From Sphingobium lactosutens DS20 (lineage in GTDB: Bacteria; Pseudomonadota; Alphaproteobacteria; Sphingomonadales; Sphingomonadaceae), in NCBI RefSeq assembly GCF_000445105.1, contig NZ_ATDP01000098.1, positions 91,656 through 155,655 of the forward strand: a stretch of 64,000 bases of DNA. Direction: 5' to 3'. Positions within the stretch are counted from its first letter, which is position 1. Each line of letters opens with the position of its first letter. The notes beneath the pieces are model-generated. The model saw nothing but the letters and a program-made list of their open reading frames with translations, was not told the DNA's origin and ran no database searches. Positions 32,496 to 39,952 of the stretch are shown here, in pieces. The position numbers and the translations under genes were made by a program.

Positions 32496-34355
32496 ATAGA
32501 GGATGCGGTACAGCTGATAGGGCAAGGTGATGTCGGTATTGAGCCGCACCGGCACGAGCCAGTCGGGCCGCTGGCCGCGCATCAGGTCTGCGTAAAAGCC
32601 GCCGGGGCTGCGTGACTGATAGATGGTGCCTTCGGGGAAATTGGGACAGATCAGCAAATAGGTCGCGTGATGCCGGGCGGCGATGGCGCGAAAAGCGGCG
32701 GGCTTGCCATCAAAGGCGTGATGGATGTCGAGGATCGTCGCGCCGTTGCGGTGATAGGGGCCGGCCAGGGCGCTGTGATGCGTCGTCGCCAGGATGCGCG
32801 GGCCAAGGTCGACCATGGTGAAGATGGTCGCGGGCGGCAGCTGGTCCAGCACGGCCAGCGCCGGCAATGTGCGGCACCGGCCATTCGCTTTCTTGATCGC
32901 ATCGGTGCGAGCAAGCGCGGAGGGGCGCCAAGCCTTTGGCTTTTGCCCGGTCATGTCCTGATAGACTTTGACCACCTGCGGGTAGAGTGGATAGGCAAAG
33001 GCGATGGCGGCGAGCAGAGCGACGCCGGCCGCGCCAGCGATGCGGGCACGGCGCGATCCGGTCAGCACCGCCGCGACCAGCCGGTGCGCGGCCCAGGCGG
33101 CGGGCGGGATGGCGAGCAATTGCGCCGCCGGACCGGCGCGCAGCTGCCAGAACAGCAAGGCGGTCGAAAAAACCATCATCGCCCCCACGGTCGCCCAGGC
33201 CCAGAGCCGTTCGCCGTCGCGCCGCGCGTCCCACAGCGCCCAGAGCAGGCCGATGAGGCCGGCGGCGGGGATGGCGAGCAACGGCACGACCAGGCTTTGC
33301 GCCTGCGCGGTGATCGGCTTGGCCTCGCGAATATTGGCGAGCCACAGGCGCTGGAGTTCGGGCGATATCTGATAGGGGCTGAGGCATTGCGGCCAGTTGA
33401 GCCAGACGAAAAGGCCAAGCGCGCCGCCGACCAATGCGCCTGCGGCAAGACGCATGGGCCAGCCCCGCAGCGGCGCGAGCGCCAGCAGCACCATCCCCGC
33501 TCCCGCCGCGCCGAACACCGCCACCCAGATGGGCGAGAGGGCGTCGCAGACCATGGCGCGATTGGCATAGCTGGCAAAGAGCAGGTAGAGGAGCGAGGTC
33601 GCGCCCGACAGGCTGAGCGCATAGGCGAGCATGCGGCTTTCCGCGCCGGGGCGGAATACCCAGCGCAGCGCGATGAGCGCCCCGCCCGCGGCCAGATAGA
33701 CGATCATTTCCATGCCGATGGCGATGGAGAGCGCGCTGCTGACGCCGGCCATGATGCCGCCGCGCAGCCGGTTGGTGTCGATCACCCCGGCCAGCATGGT
33801 GAGCGCGAGCGCCAGTTGCCAGCCATGATGGTCGATCCGCATCGGCGCATACATGCCCAGCCCCATCTGCGCGGCGAAGGGCGCGACCACCGCGAGCAGC
33901 CAGCCATGCGGCCCGGCGAGCCGCCGGCCGATGAAGCCCAGCGACAGCATCAGAAGCAGCAGCGGCAACAAGGGCGCGATGCCGCAGGCCAGGCGATCGG
34001 CCATGCCCTGGTCGACAAAGGCGCGGAAGAACAGCATCAGCCCGGCAATGGGTAGATCGACGAGGCGCGACCAGTGGATATTCGCACCGCCTGGCGGATC
34101 GAGCCGATATTGGCGCAGGTCGTACCAGCCCTGCCCCGCCAGCCAGTCCTTCACCTGGACATAGCGGATATTATCGTCGGTATCGCCGAGCACGAGCCAA
34201 TAGATCGCCGGCCAGCGCGTCGCCACCATCGCGACGACGGCAACGATCCAGATGAGGAAGGTCAGCCATTTCCAGTGACGGCTGGACCAGCGCGCCAGAT
34301 GACCCGCCAGGATCATCGATTTCGCGCGCATGTCGTGCCGGCTTTGCAAGTTCAT
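32457..34355 (-). CDS. Polytopic membrane protein, possible GT-C type
   Basis: Protein of 632 residues. It begins with a basic N-terminus and a helix (L-T-F-L-I-W-I-V-A-V-V-A-M-V-A). A first extracytoplasmic loop follows, with V-L-G-D-T-D-D-N-I-R-Y-V-Q-V-K-D-W-L and R-L-D-P-P-G-G-A-N-I-H-W-S-R-L-V-D. Roughly ten helices and a C-terminal soluble region of about 160 residues come after. An acidic pair early in the first loop is a property of GT-C lipid-linked glycosyltransferases, so a sugar-transfer role is plausible but unproven. The gene is divergent from a GtrA-type gene, which supports a link to envelope polysaccharide. Confidence 0.75.
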   Translation of the reverse strand: MNLQSRHDMRAKSMILAGHLARWSSRHWKWLTFLIWIVAVVAMVATRWPAIYWLVLGDTDDNIRYVQVKDWLAGQGWYDLRQYRLDPPGGANIHWSRLVDLPIAGLMLFFRAFVDQGMADRLACGIAPLLPLLLLMLSLGFIGRRLAGPHGWLLAVVAPFAAQMGLGMYAPMRIDHHGWQLALALTMLAGVIDTNRLRGGIMAGVSSALSIAIGMEMIVYLAAGGALIALRWVFRPGAESRMLAYALSLSGATSLLYLLFASYANRAMVCDALSPIWVAVFGAAGAGMVLLALAPLRGWPMRLAAGALVGGALGLFVWLNWPQCLSPYQISPELQRLWLANIREAKPITAQAQSLVVPLLAIPAAGLIGLLWALWDARRDGERLWAWATVGAMMVFSTALLFWQLRAGPAAQLLAIPPAAWAAHRLVAAVLTGSRRARIAGAAGVALLAAIAFAYPLYPQVVKVYQDMTGQKPKAWRPSALARTDAIKKANGRCRTLPALAVLDQLPPATIFTMVDLGPRILATTHHSALAGPYHRNGATILDIHHAFDGKPAAFRAIAARHHATYLLICPNFPEGTIYQSRSPGGFYADLMRGQRPDWLVPVRLNTDITLPYQLYRILYSPAGSKKIAQQS

Positions 34356-34397
34356 GCCGGTCGATTAGACGACCCGCTTCAAAGCGCAACGGGGGCC

Positions 34398-34817
34398 ATG
34401 ATGATTTTCGCCGAACGGTTGAGCCCGCAGCAACGCGCGCTGTTCTGGCAGATCGTCCGCTATGGGGTCACGGGCCTGTTCGTCACCGCTTGCCAGGCCG
34501 CGATCTACTGGTGCCTGGCGACGCTGGGCGGGTTGCATGTCCAGGTCGCCAATTTGATCGGCTATGCCGGGGCGGTGTGCGTGGGCTATGTCGCGCACAG
34601 CCTATTCACCTTCCGCGATCAGGCGCGCAGCGACGGGCATGGCGCGCGCGGCGTGCGGTTCGTGGCGGCGTCGCTGATCAGCTATGGCTTGAACGCACTT
34701 TGGGTGTGGCTGTGCGTCACGCATATGGGCTGGCCCGAATGGTCGCCCATTCCCGCGATGCTGTTCGTGACGCCGGCCATCATGTTCGTGCTCAACCGGC
34801 AATGGGTGTTCCGCTAA
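34398..34817 (+). CDS. GtrA family membrane protein
   Basis: Protein of 139 residues with four transmembrane helices and GtrA features. These include I-V-R-Y-G-V-T-G-L-F-V-T-A at helix 1, Y-V-A-H-S-L-F-T-F-R-D between helices 2 and 3, and the C-terminal F-V-L-N-R-Q-W-V-F-R. GtrA-type proteins assist movement of polyprenyl-phosphate sugars across the inner membrane for O-antigen or cell-wall glycosylation. It is divergent from the 632-residue membrane protein with a 42-base gap, suggesting a joint role. Its stop overlaps the end of fdhD by four bases. Confidence 0.9.
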   Translation: MMIFAERLSPQQRALFWQIVRYGVTGLFVTACQAAIYWCLATLGGLHVQVANLIGYAGAVCVGYVAHSLFTFRDQARSDGHGARGVRFVAASLISYGLNALWVWLCVTHMGWPEWSPIPAMLFVTPAIMFVLNRQWVFR

Positions 34818-35614
34818 AGCGCGTTGCCATAGGCCAGCAGCGCGTCGGGCCGGGCGAGGACCACCAGTGGCAGACCGGCCGCCGTAGCGCGCTCTACCGC
34901 AAGGCTGGTCGGGGCGGAGATGGTGACGAGCAGCGGACAGTCGGCCAGCACCGCCTTTTCCACCAGTTCATAGGAGCAGCGCGAGGAGAGCAGCGCAAAG
35001 CCTCCGTCCCAGCCATGGCCTGCGCGAGCCATAGCGCCGATCAGCTTGTCAAAGCCATTGTGGCGGCCGACATCCTCCCGCGCCAGGCGGATGCGTCCCT
35101 GCGGATCGACCAGGGCTGCGCAATGCGCCGCGCCGGTCGCGGCGTTCAACGGCTGATGATCGCGCAGGGCGTCGAGCGCGCGAAAGATAGCGGCGCGATC
35201 CGCGCTGGACTTGGCCGTGATGGTCGGCAGCGGTCGCAAGGCCTGCTCCAGCGTTTCGACGCCGCACAGGCCGCAAGCCGAATCGGATGTGCGGTGGCGC
35301 ACGCGCCGGAGCAAATCGTCGGTGCGGTGCGACGGCAAGGTCGTGCGCGCGATGACGCCCGCGCCGGTCGCATGAACGTCGATGTCAAGCAACGCATCGC
35401 CGCGCGACACCAGCCTTTCGGCAAGGCTGAACCCCTGGACCAGATCGCCGATATCGTCGGGCGTCGCCATCAGCACCGCATAGCCCGCGCCATTATATTC
35501 GATCGCGACGGGCACTTCCCGCGCCAACGGCCGGTCGACCGGCGTGGTCGCACCATCGGGGGTCAGGCGCAGGAAAGGCTGAGGGTCCGGAGCGGGATCG
35601 GGCGGTACTGTCAT
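34814..35614 (-). CDS. fdhD: Formate dehydrogenase accessory sulfurtransferase
   Basis: Protein of 266 residues. FdhD carries sulfur from IscS-type desulfurases to the molybdenum or tungsten cofactor of formate dehydrogenases. The sulfur-accepting cysteine pair lies in S-A-C-G-L-C-G-V-E. Other family segments are R-E-V-P-V-A-I-E-Y-N-G, D-D-I-G-D-L-V-Q-G-F-S-L-A-E and L-A-R-E-D-V-G-R-H-N-G-F-D-K-L. The start at 35,614 begins the family region; the frame extends far upstream through mobA on the wrong strand and is discounted. It is divergent from mobA. No formate dehydrogenase gene is in the window. Confidence 0.93.
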   Translation of the reverse strand: MTVPPDPAPDPQPFLRLTPDGATTPVDRPLAREVPVAIEYNGAGYAVLMATPDDIGDLVQGFSLAERLVSRGDALLDIDVHATGAGVIARTTLPSHRTDDLLRRVRHRTSDSACGLCGVETLEQALRPLPTITAKSSADRAAIFRALDALRDHQPLNAATGAAHCAALVDPQGRIRLAREDVGRHNGFDKLIGAMARAGHGWDGGFALLSSRCSYELVEKAVLADCPLLVTISAPTSLAVERATAAGLPLVVLARPDALLAYGNAL

Positions 35615-35713
35615 TGCTCGCGACCCTAGGCCCCGCCCGGCAGGCTGGCAATGTCGCGACTGGCGGCGCGCGCCTGTCCTGCCTATGACGAAAGCGGTCC
35701 TTGAGGAGACGCC

Positions 35714-36244
35714 ATGGTGACGCAAATAGTGCTGGGGGCGGTTCTGGCTGGCGGGCGGTCCAGCCGCTTTGGCAGTGACAAGGCGCTGGCGATGCTGAAC
35801 GGGCGCACCTTGCTGGATCATGCCATCGCGGCGCTCAGCCCCCATGTAAGCGAAGTGGTGGTATGCGGGCGCGCGGGCGGGCTGGCGGACCGGCCGCGGC
35901 GCGATCTGGGGCCTTTGGGGGGCCTTAACGCGGCGCTGCATCATGCGGTCGACCATGGTTTTGCCGGGGTGCTGACCACGGGATGCGACATGCCGGTCTA
36001 TCCTGCGCAATTGCCCGCATTGCTGATAGGCCCGCGGGCGGCGGTGGTGGAGGGCCAGCCGCTGCTGGGATGGTGGCCCGCTACGCTCGCGCCGATGCTG
36101 GACGCCCATCTGGCCGGCGAGAATAGCCGGTCGATTCGCGGCTGGCTGGAGGCGGCGGGCGGGCGCGTGGTGCCGCTGGAGGGCATCGCGCTGCCCAATA
36201 TCAACCGGCCGCAGGATCTGGCGGCGCTGCAAAAGACGCAATAG
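35714..36244 (+). CDS. mobA: Molybdenum cofactor guanylyltransferase
   Basis: Protein of 176 residues of the nucleotidyltransferase superfamily. The GTP-binding signature is L-A-G-G-R-S-S-R-F-G-S-D-K-A-L-A near residue 10. D-L-G-P-L-G-G-L-N-A-A-L and T-T-G-C-D-M-P in the middle, and N-I-N-R-P-Q-D-L near the end, are typical of MobA. It joins GMP to molybdopterin to give the bis-MGD cofactor of DMSO-reductase-family enzymes such as formate dehydrogenase. It is somewhat short for the family. Ribosome site GAGGAG-like; divergent from fdhD, which acts in the same cofactor pathway. Confidence 0.92.
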   Translation: MVTQIVLGAVLAGGRSSRFGSDKALAMLNGRTLLDHAIAALSPHVSEVVVCGRAGGLADRPRRDLGPLGGLNAALHHAVDHGFAGVLTTGCDMPVYPAQLPALLIGPRAAVVEGQPLLGWWPATLAPMLDAHLAGENSRSIRGWLEAAGGRVVPLEGIALPNINRPQDLAALQKTQ

Positions 36245-36284
36245 CCCCTTCCCCCCGGCACGCGATTCGCTCTAGGCAGGCGGC

Positions 36285-36824
36285 ATGATCCGCGTCGCCA
36301 GCCTGTTCGCCCTTGCCCTTCTCACCGCGTGCCAAGGGGGCAAGGCGGACAGGGAACGGGATGCAAGCAACGTCTCTGCCGCCCGGACGCCTGCCCTGCT
36401 GCCCGTGGTGATCCGGACGGACGGCGGCGGCGCGCATCGGTTCGACGTCGAGGTCGCCCGCACGCCGCAGGAGCAGGATAAGGGGCTGATGTTCCGCAAG
36501 GCGATCGCGGCGGACGGGGGCATGCTGTTCCCGATGGACCCGCCGCGCACCGCGAGCTTCTGGATGAAGGATACGCTGGTGCCGCTCGACATGCTGTTCA
36601 TCCATACCGACGGGACGATCGCGTTCGTGAAGGCGCAGGCGCAGCCCTATGCGCGCGAGCCGATTTCGGCCGGGGTGCCGGTGGCGGCGGTGCTGGAGTT
36701 GCGCGGCGGGCGCGCGGCGGAGCTGGGCATCGGCGAGGGCGACAAGGTGAGTTGGGGCGGCTGCGCGGTGCCGACGGACAAGGTGGCGACCGACCTCAAT
36801 TTCTGCCCGGCCCCGGCGCGCTGA
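36285..36824 (+). CDS. DUF192 lipoprotein
   Basis: Protein of 179 residues. A lipoprotein signal (M-I-R-V-A-S-L-F-A-L-A-L-L, lipobox L-T-A-C) precedes a DUF192 domain. The domain has F-D-V-E-V-A-R-T-P-Q-E-Q-D-K-G-L-M-F-R, G-G-M-L-F-P-M and F-W-M-K-D-T-L-V-P-L-D-M-L-F-I. The domain is a compact beta barrel found in exported proteins; its function is unknown. It is followed by the NDUFA12 gene 50 bases downstream. Confidence 0.88.
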   Translation: MIRVASLFALALLTACQGGKADRERDASNVSAARTPALLPVVIRTDGGGAHRFDVEVARTPQEQDKGLMFRKAIAADGGMLFPMDPPRTASFWMKDTLVPLDMLFIHTDGTIAFVKAQAQPYAREPISAGVPVAAVLELRGGRAAELGIGEGDKVSWGGCAVPTDKVATDLNFCPAPAR

Positions 36825-36874
36825 CGCCATATCCGTCTTGCCCGCGTCCCTCGCAACGGCTAAGCGCTTGCCCC

Positions 36875-37273
36875 ATGGGTATCCTGGCAAACATCTTCAC
36901 CTGGTGGAATGGCGCCACCTTTGGCACCTGGCTCTTTACCAAGCGCAAGGGCACCAAGGTCGGCGAGGATCATCAGGGCAATGTCTATTTCGAAGGCGGC
37001 AAGGACCCCAATGGGCTGACCCGCCGCTGGGTGATCTACAGTGGCGCCAATGACGCGAGCCGCGTGCCGGCCGAATGGCATGGCTGGCTGCATCATTCGA
37101 TCGAAGGGGCGCCCGAAAGCTTCCTGCCGCCGCCGCGCATCTGGGAAAAGGAATCCACCCCCAACGCGACCGGCACGCCCCAGGCCTATCGCCCGTCGGG
37201 CGCACTGGAAAAGGGCGGCCTGCGCCAGAAGGCGACCGGCGATTATGAGGCGTGGAGCCCCGACGCGGCATGA
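36875..37273 (+). CDS. NDUFA12-family complex I accessory protein
   Basis: Protein of 132 residues. It has the alphaproteobacterial NDUFA12/B17.2 pattern T-W-W-N-G-A-T-F-G-T-W-L-F-T-K-R-K-G, then R-R-W-V-I-Y-S-G-A-N-D-A-S-R-V-P-A-E-W-H and Y-R-P-S-G-A-L in the tail. It is a peripheral subunit of NADH:ubiquinone oxidoreductase, shared by alphaproteobacteria and mitochondria. It is encoded apart from the nuo operon, as usual. The stop overlaps the start of the DUF2155 gene as ATGA, so the two are coupled. Confidence 0.94.
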   Translation: MGILANIFTWWNGATFGTWLFTKRKGTKVGEDHQGNVYFEGGKDPNGLTRRWVIYSGANDASRVPAEWHGWLHHSIEGAPESFLPPPRIWEKESTPNATGTPQAYRPSGALEKGGLRQKATGDYEAWSPDAA

Positions 37274-37932
37274 GCGGACGCCCGGCGGGGTCGTTCCCGC
37301 CGATCCTTCCATACATGATCATGCTGCCCTGCGCCCTGACGCTGGCAGCGTGCGGCGACAATGACGCCCTGCCGCCGGCCAATCGGTCCGGGCCGGTCAA
37401 GGTGGAAGGCACGCCGATCCGCCCCGCCGACAATGGCGTCATGCCCGGCACGCCGATGGCCGAACGATCCGCCGTGCTGGGCCTGCTGAACAAGCGCAAC
37501 GGCCTGACCCGCGATTTGACGTTGAAGCCGGGCGAGGCGGTGCGCGTGGGTGATGCGATCGTGCGGTTGCAGGCGTGCGAGACGACCGCGCCATGGGAAA
37601 ATATCCAGGAAACGGGCGCGTTCGTGCAGTTGGACGTGCGCAGCAGCGCCGACAATAAGTGGCGGCGCGCTTTTTCCGGCTGGCTGTTTCGCGACCGGCC
37701 CGACCGCAATGTGGTGCAGCACCCGATCTATGACGTCTGGGTGAGAAGCTGCGCGATGGAATGGCCCGAAAGCGGCCCCGACACGGTCAAGCTGGGCGCC
37801 AAGGGCGAGCCGGTGTCGGCGCGCCCGGCCAGCGGGGCGAACGCCAGCTCCGCCGCCGCGCCCGACCCGGCGGCCAGCACGTCGGATTCCGCGCCCAGCG
37901 CCACCGAACCCACGGCCGCGCCCAGCAACTGA
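37270..37932 (+). CDS. DUF2155 lipoprotein with low-complexity tail
   Basis: Protein of about 220 residues. A lipoprotein signal (lipobox L-A-A-C) is followed by the DUF2155 core. The core has A-V-L-G-L-L-N-K-R-N-G-L-T, V-R-V-G-D-A-I-V-R-L-Q-A-C, W-L-F-R-D-R-P-D-R-N-V-V-Q-H-P-I-Y-D and V-W-V-R-S-C. The core ends near residue 160; the last 60 residues are Ala/Ser/Pro-rich. That tail lies entirely over the antisense 3' end of aat. The ATG at 37,270 overlaps the NDUFA12 stop; an internal ATG at 37,315 is an alternative. Function unknown. Confidence 0.85.
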   Translation: MSGRPAGSFPPILPYMIMLPCALTLAACGDNDALPPANRSGPVKVEGTPIRPADNGVMPGTPMAERSAVLGLLNKRNGLTRDLTLKPGEAVRVGDAIVRLQACETTAPWENIQETGAFVQLDVRSSADNKWRRAFSGWLFRDRPDRNVVQHPIYDVWVRSCAMEWPESGPDTVKLGAKGEPVSARPASGANASSAAAPDPAASTSDSAPSATEPTAAPSN

Positions 37933-38477
37933 AGATAGTCGCGCTGGCGGATTTCGACCGCGCCCATGGTGCGCAGATGATCGGTCATGAACTGGCAGTC
38001 GAGCAGGGTGAAGCCGGCAAAGCGCATCCGCGCCACCAGCCAGGCCAGCGCGACCTTTGACGCATCGGTGCGGCGCGACACCATGGATTCGCCGAAGAAG
38101 GCCGTGCCCAGCGCAACGCCATACAGGCCGCCGACCAGTTCCTCTCCGTCCCACACCTCGATCGAATGGGCGAAGCGTCGGGCGTGCAGGTCGACATAGG
38201 CCCGTTCGATCGCATGGTTGATCCAGGTCGACGGACGATCGGGCGCGGCCTGCGCACACAGCGCCAATATATCGCCGAAAGCGCGGTTGGCGGTGACGCG
38301 AAACCGGTCGCGGCGCAGCACCCGGGCCAGCGAATGCGACAGGTGGAACTGACCCAGCGGCAGGATCGCGCGATATTTGGGTTCGACCCAATAGACATCG
38401 CGCGCGTCGCGATCATCCGACATGGGGAAGACGCCGATGGAATAGGCCTGCAACAGGATCAGCGGGTCGATCAGCAT
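37728..38477 (-). CDS. aat: Leucyl/phenylalanyl-tRNA-protein transferase
   Basis: Protein of 249 residues that transfers Leu or Phe from tRNA to N-terminal Arg/Lys of proteins, creating N-end-rule degrons for ClpAP. It opens L-L-Q-A-Y-S-I-G-V-F-P-M-S-D. Further family segments are V-Y-W-V-E-P-K-Y-R-A-I-L-P, W-I-N-H-A-I-E-R-A-Y, H-S-I-E-V-W-D-G-E-E-L-V-G-G-L-Y-G-V and F-G-E-S-M-V-S-R. It ends I-A-Q-L-L-T-Q-T-S. The last 205 bases overlap the DUF2155 gene on the other strand. The extra C-terminal stretch before the terminal motif is Ala/Gly/Ser-rich. Confidence 0.94.
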   Translation of the reverse strand: MLIDPLILLQAYSIGVFPMSDDRDARDVYWVEPKYRAILPLGQFHLSHSLARVLRRDRFRVTANRAFGDILALCAQAAPDRPSTWINHAIERAYVDLHARRFAHSIEVWDGEELVGGLYGVALGTAFFGESMVSRRTDASKVALAWLVARMRFAGFTLLDCQFMTDHLRTMGAVEIRQRDYLQLLGAAVGSVALGAESDVLAAGSGAAAELAFAPLAGRADTGSPLAPSLTVSGPLSGHSIAQLLTQTS

Positions 38478-38576
38478 GTGAAGCCCAGGATAGCAGAGGA
38501 AGCGCAGGCAGGGCCAGCATGTTCATGAGCGCATGTTATAGCATTGCCACCAACGGCAACCGGCGGCGGGAAGTGA

Positions 38577-38604
38577 TTGACTTGCGTTCTGCCCCGCCTA
38601 GCCT
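38577..38604 (+). promoter_or_regulatory. Possible promoter of M19 dipeptidase gene
   Basis: TTGACT (38,577-38,582) and TAGCCT (38,599-38,604) are 16 bases apart. The ATG at 38,614 lies only nine bases beyond, and no ribosome site is seen. If real, the transcript would be nearly leaderless. Weak -10 match. Confidence 0.3.
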
Positions 38605-38613
38605 GCGCGTCCC

Positions 38614-39888
38614 ATGAAGATGCTTTCCCTGGCGCTGGTGCCCCTGCTGTTCGCCTCCCCTGCCCTCCATGCCGCCGACGATCCCGCCACGGGTCCCTAT
38701 GCCGCGCGCATCGCGAAGGTATTGAAGGCGACGCCGCTGATCGACGGGCATAATGACTGGCCCGAGGCGCTCGCGGAAAAGGCGAAGGATGCGCGCTGGA
38801 CCATGGATTTGAGGCGGCTGGACCCGGCAACCTATCACACCGATGTCGAGAGGCTGCGCGCTGGCGGCGTGGGCGGGCAATTCTGGTCCGTCTGGGTATC
38901 GGCCGACCTGCCGCAGGTGCAGCAGGTCAAGGATACGCTGGACGCCATCGGCATGGTGCACAGTCTGGCCGCCCGCTATCCCCAGGATTTCCGGCTGGTG
39001 CGCACGGCCGCCGAGATGCGCGCGGCGCACAAGGCCGGGCGGATCGGGTCGCTGATGGGCGTGGAGGGCGGCGGTCAGATCGACGGCAGCCTGGCGGTGC
39101 TGCGCGCCTATCACCAGCTGGGCGCGGCCTATCTGACGCTGACCCACAGCCGCACGATCGGCTGGGCCGACAGCGCGACCGACAATCCGCAGCATGACGG
39201 CCTGACCCCCTTTGGCGAGGCGGTGGTGCATGAACTCAACCGGCTAGGCATGCTCGTGGACCTGAGCCATGTCAGCGAGGCGACGATGCTGGACGCGCTG
39301 CGTGTGACGAAAGCGCCGGTGATCTTTTCCCACAGCAATGCGCGGGCATTGTGCGACACGCCGCGCAATGTGTCGGACGCGGTGCTGAAGCAAGTGGCGG
39401 CCAATGGCGGCGTCGTCATGGTCAATTTCGCCGCGCAATATGTGTCGGAAGCGCGCCGGGTCTGGGGCGCGGATCGCAGCGCCGAGATCGCGCGCAACAA
39501 TGCGCCACCCTTTGGCGGGCTGTATATCGGCGATCCCGAAGGCGCGGCCAGGGCGCTGGCGGCATGGGAAACCGCGCATCCCAAGCCCCAGGCGACCATC
39601 AGCCAGGTCGCCGACCATGTCGAGCATATCGTCAAGGTGGCGGGGATCGACCATGTCGGGATCGGCAGCGATTTCGACGGCGTCGGCGACCTGCCCGAAG
39701 GGTTGGGCGGGGTCCAGACCTATCCAGCGCTGCTGGCCGAACTGATGCGGCGCGGCTGGAGCGACGCGGACATCGCCAAGCTGGCGGGCGAAAATATATT
39801 GCGCGTCATGGCGGCCGCGGAAAAGACGGCCGCGGCGATGAAGGATGAACCCGAAGGCAGCGCGATACCGCCCACCGATCCTGCCTGA
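38614..39888 (+). CDS. Membrane dipeptidase (peptidase M19), exported
   Basis: Protein of 424 residues with a signal peptide (L-A-L-V-P-L-L-F-A-S-P-A-L-H-A). The M19 renal-dipeptidase barrel follows, with the metal motif I-D-G-H-N-D-W-P near residue 45. M-G-V-E-G-G-G-Q-I-D-G carries a bridging glutamate. Y-L-T-L-T-H-S and M-L-V-D-L-S-H-V-S carry later histidines, and H-V-G-I-G-S-D-F-D-G-V the terminal aspartate. It hydrolyses a broad range of dipeptides, including those with D-residues, in the periplasm using two zinc ions. Confidence 0.93.
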   Translation: MKMLSLALVPLLFASPALHAADDPATGPYAARIAKVLKATPLIDGHNDWPEALAEKAKDARWTMDLRRLDPATYHTDVERLRAGGVGGQFWSVWVSADLPQVQQVKDTLDAIGMVHSLAARYPQDFRLVRTAAEMRAAHKAGRIGSLMGVEGGGQIDGSLAVLRAYHQLGAAYLTLTHSRTIGWADSATDNPQHDGLTPFGEAVVHELNRLGMLVDLSHVSEATMLDALRVTKAPVIFSHSNARALCDTPRNVSDAVLKQVAANGGVVMVNFAAQYVSEARRVWGADRSAEIARNNAPPFGGLYIGDPEGAARALAAWETAHPKPQATISQVADHVEHIVKVAGIDHVGIGSDFDGVGDLPEGLGGVQTYPALLAELMRRGWSDADIAKLAGENILRVMAAAEKTAAAMKDEPEGSAIPPTDPA

Positions 39889-39952
39889 TCTTCGGTCGGA
39901 AACGCGGCCTTGATAACAGCCTTCGACCCGGCTCAAAAGTCTCAGCAGTTGG

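Noticed and set aside
34814..36241. Long minus-strand frame extending fdhD through mobA
   Set aside because: Family sequence begins at 35,614; the upstream part is antisense to mobA, which has clear nucleotidyltransferase motifs.
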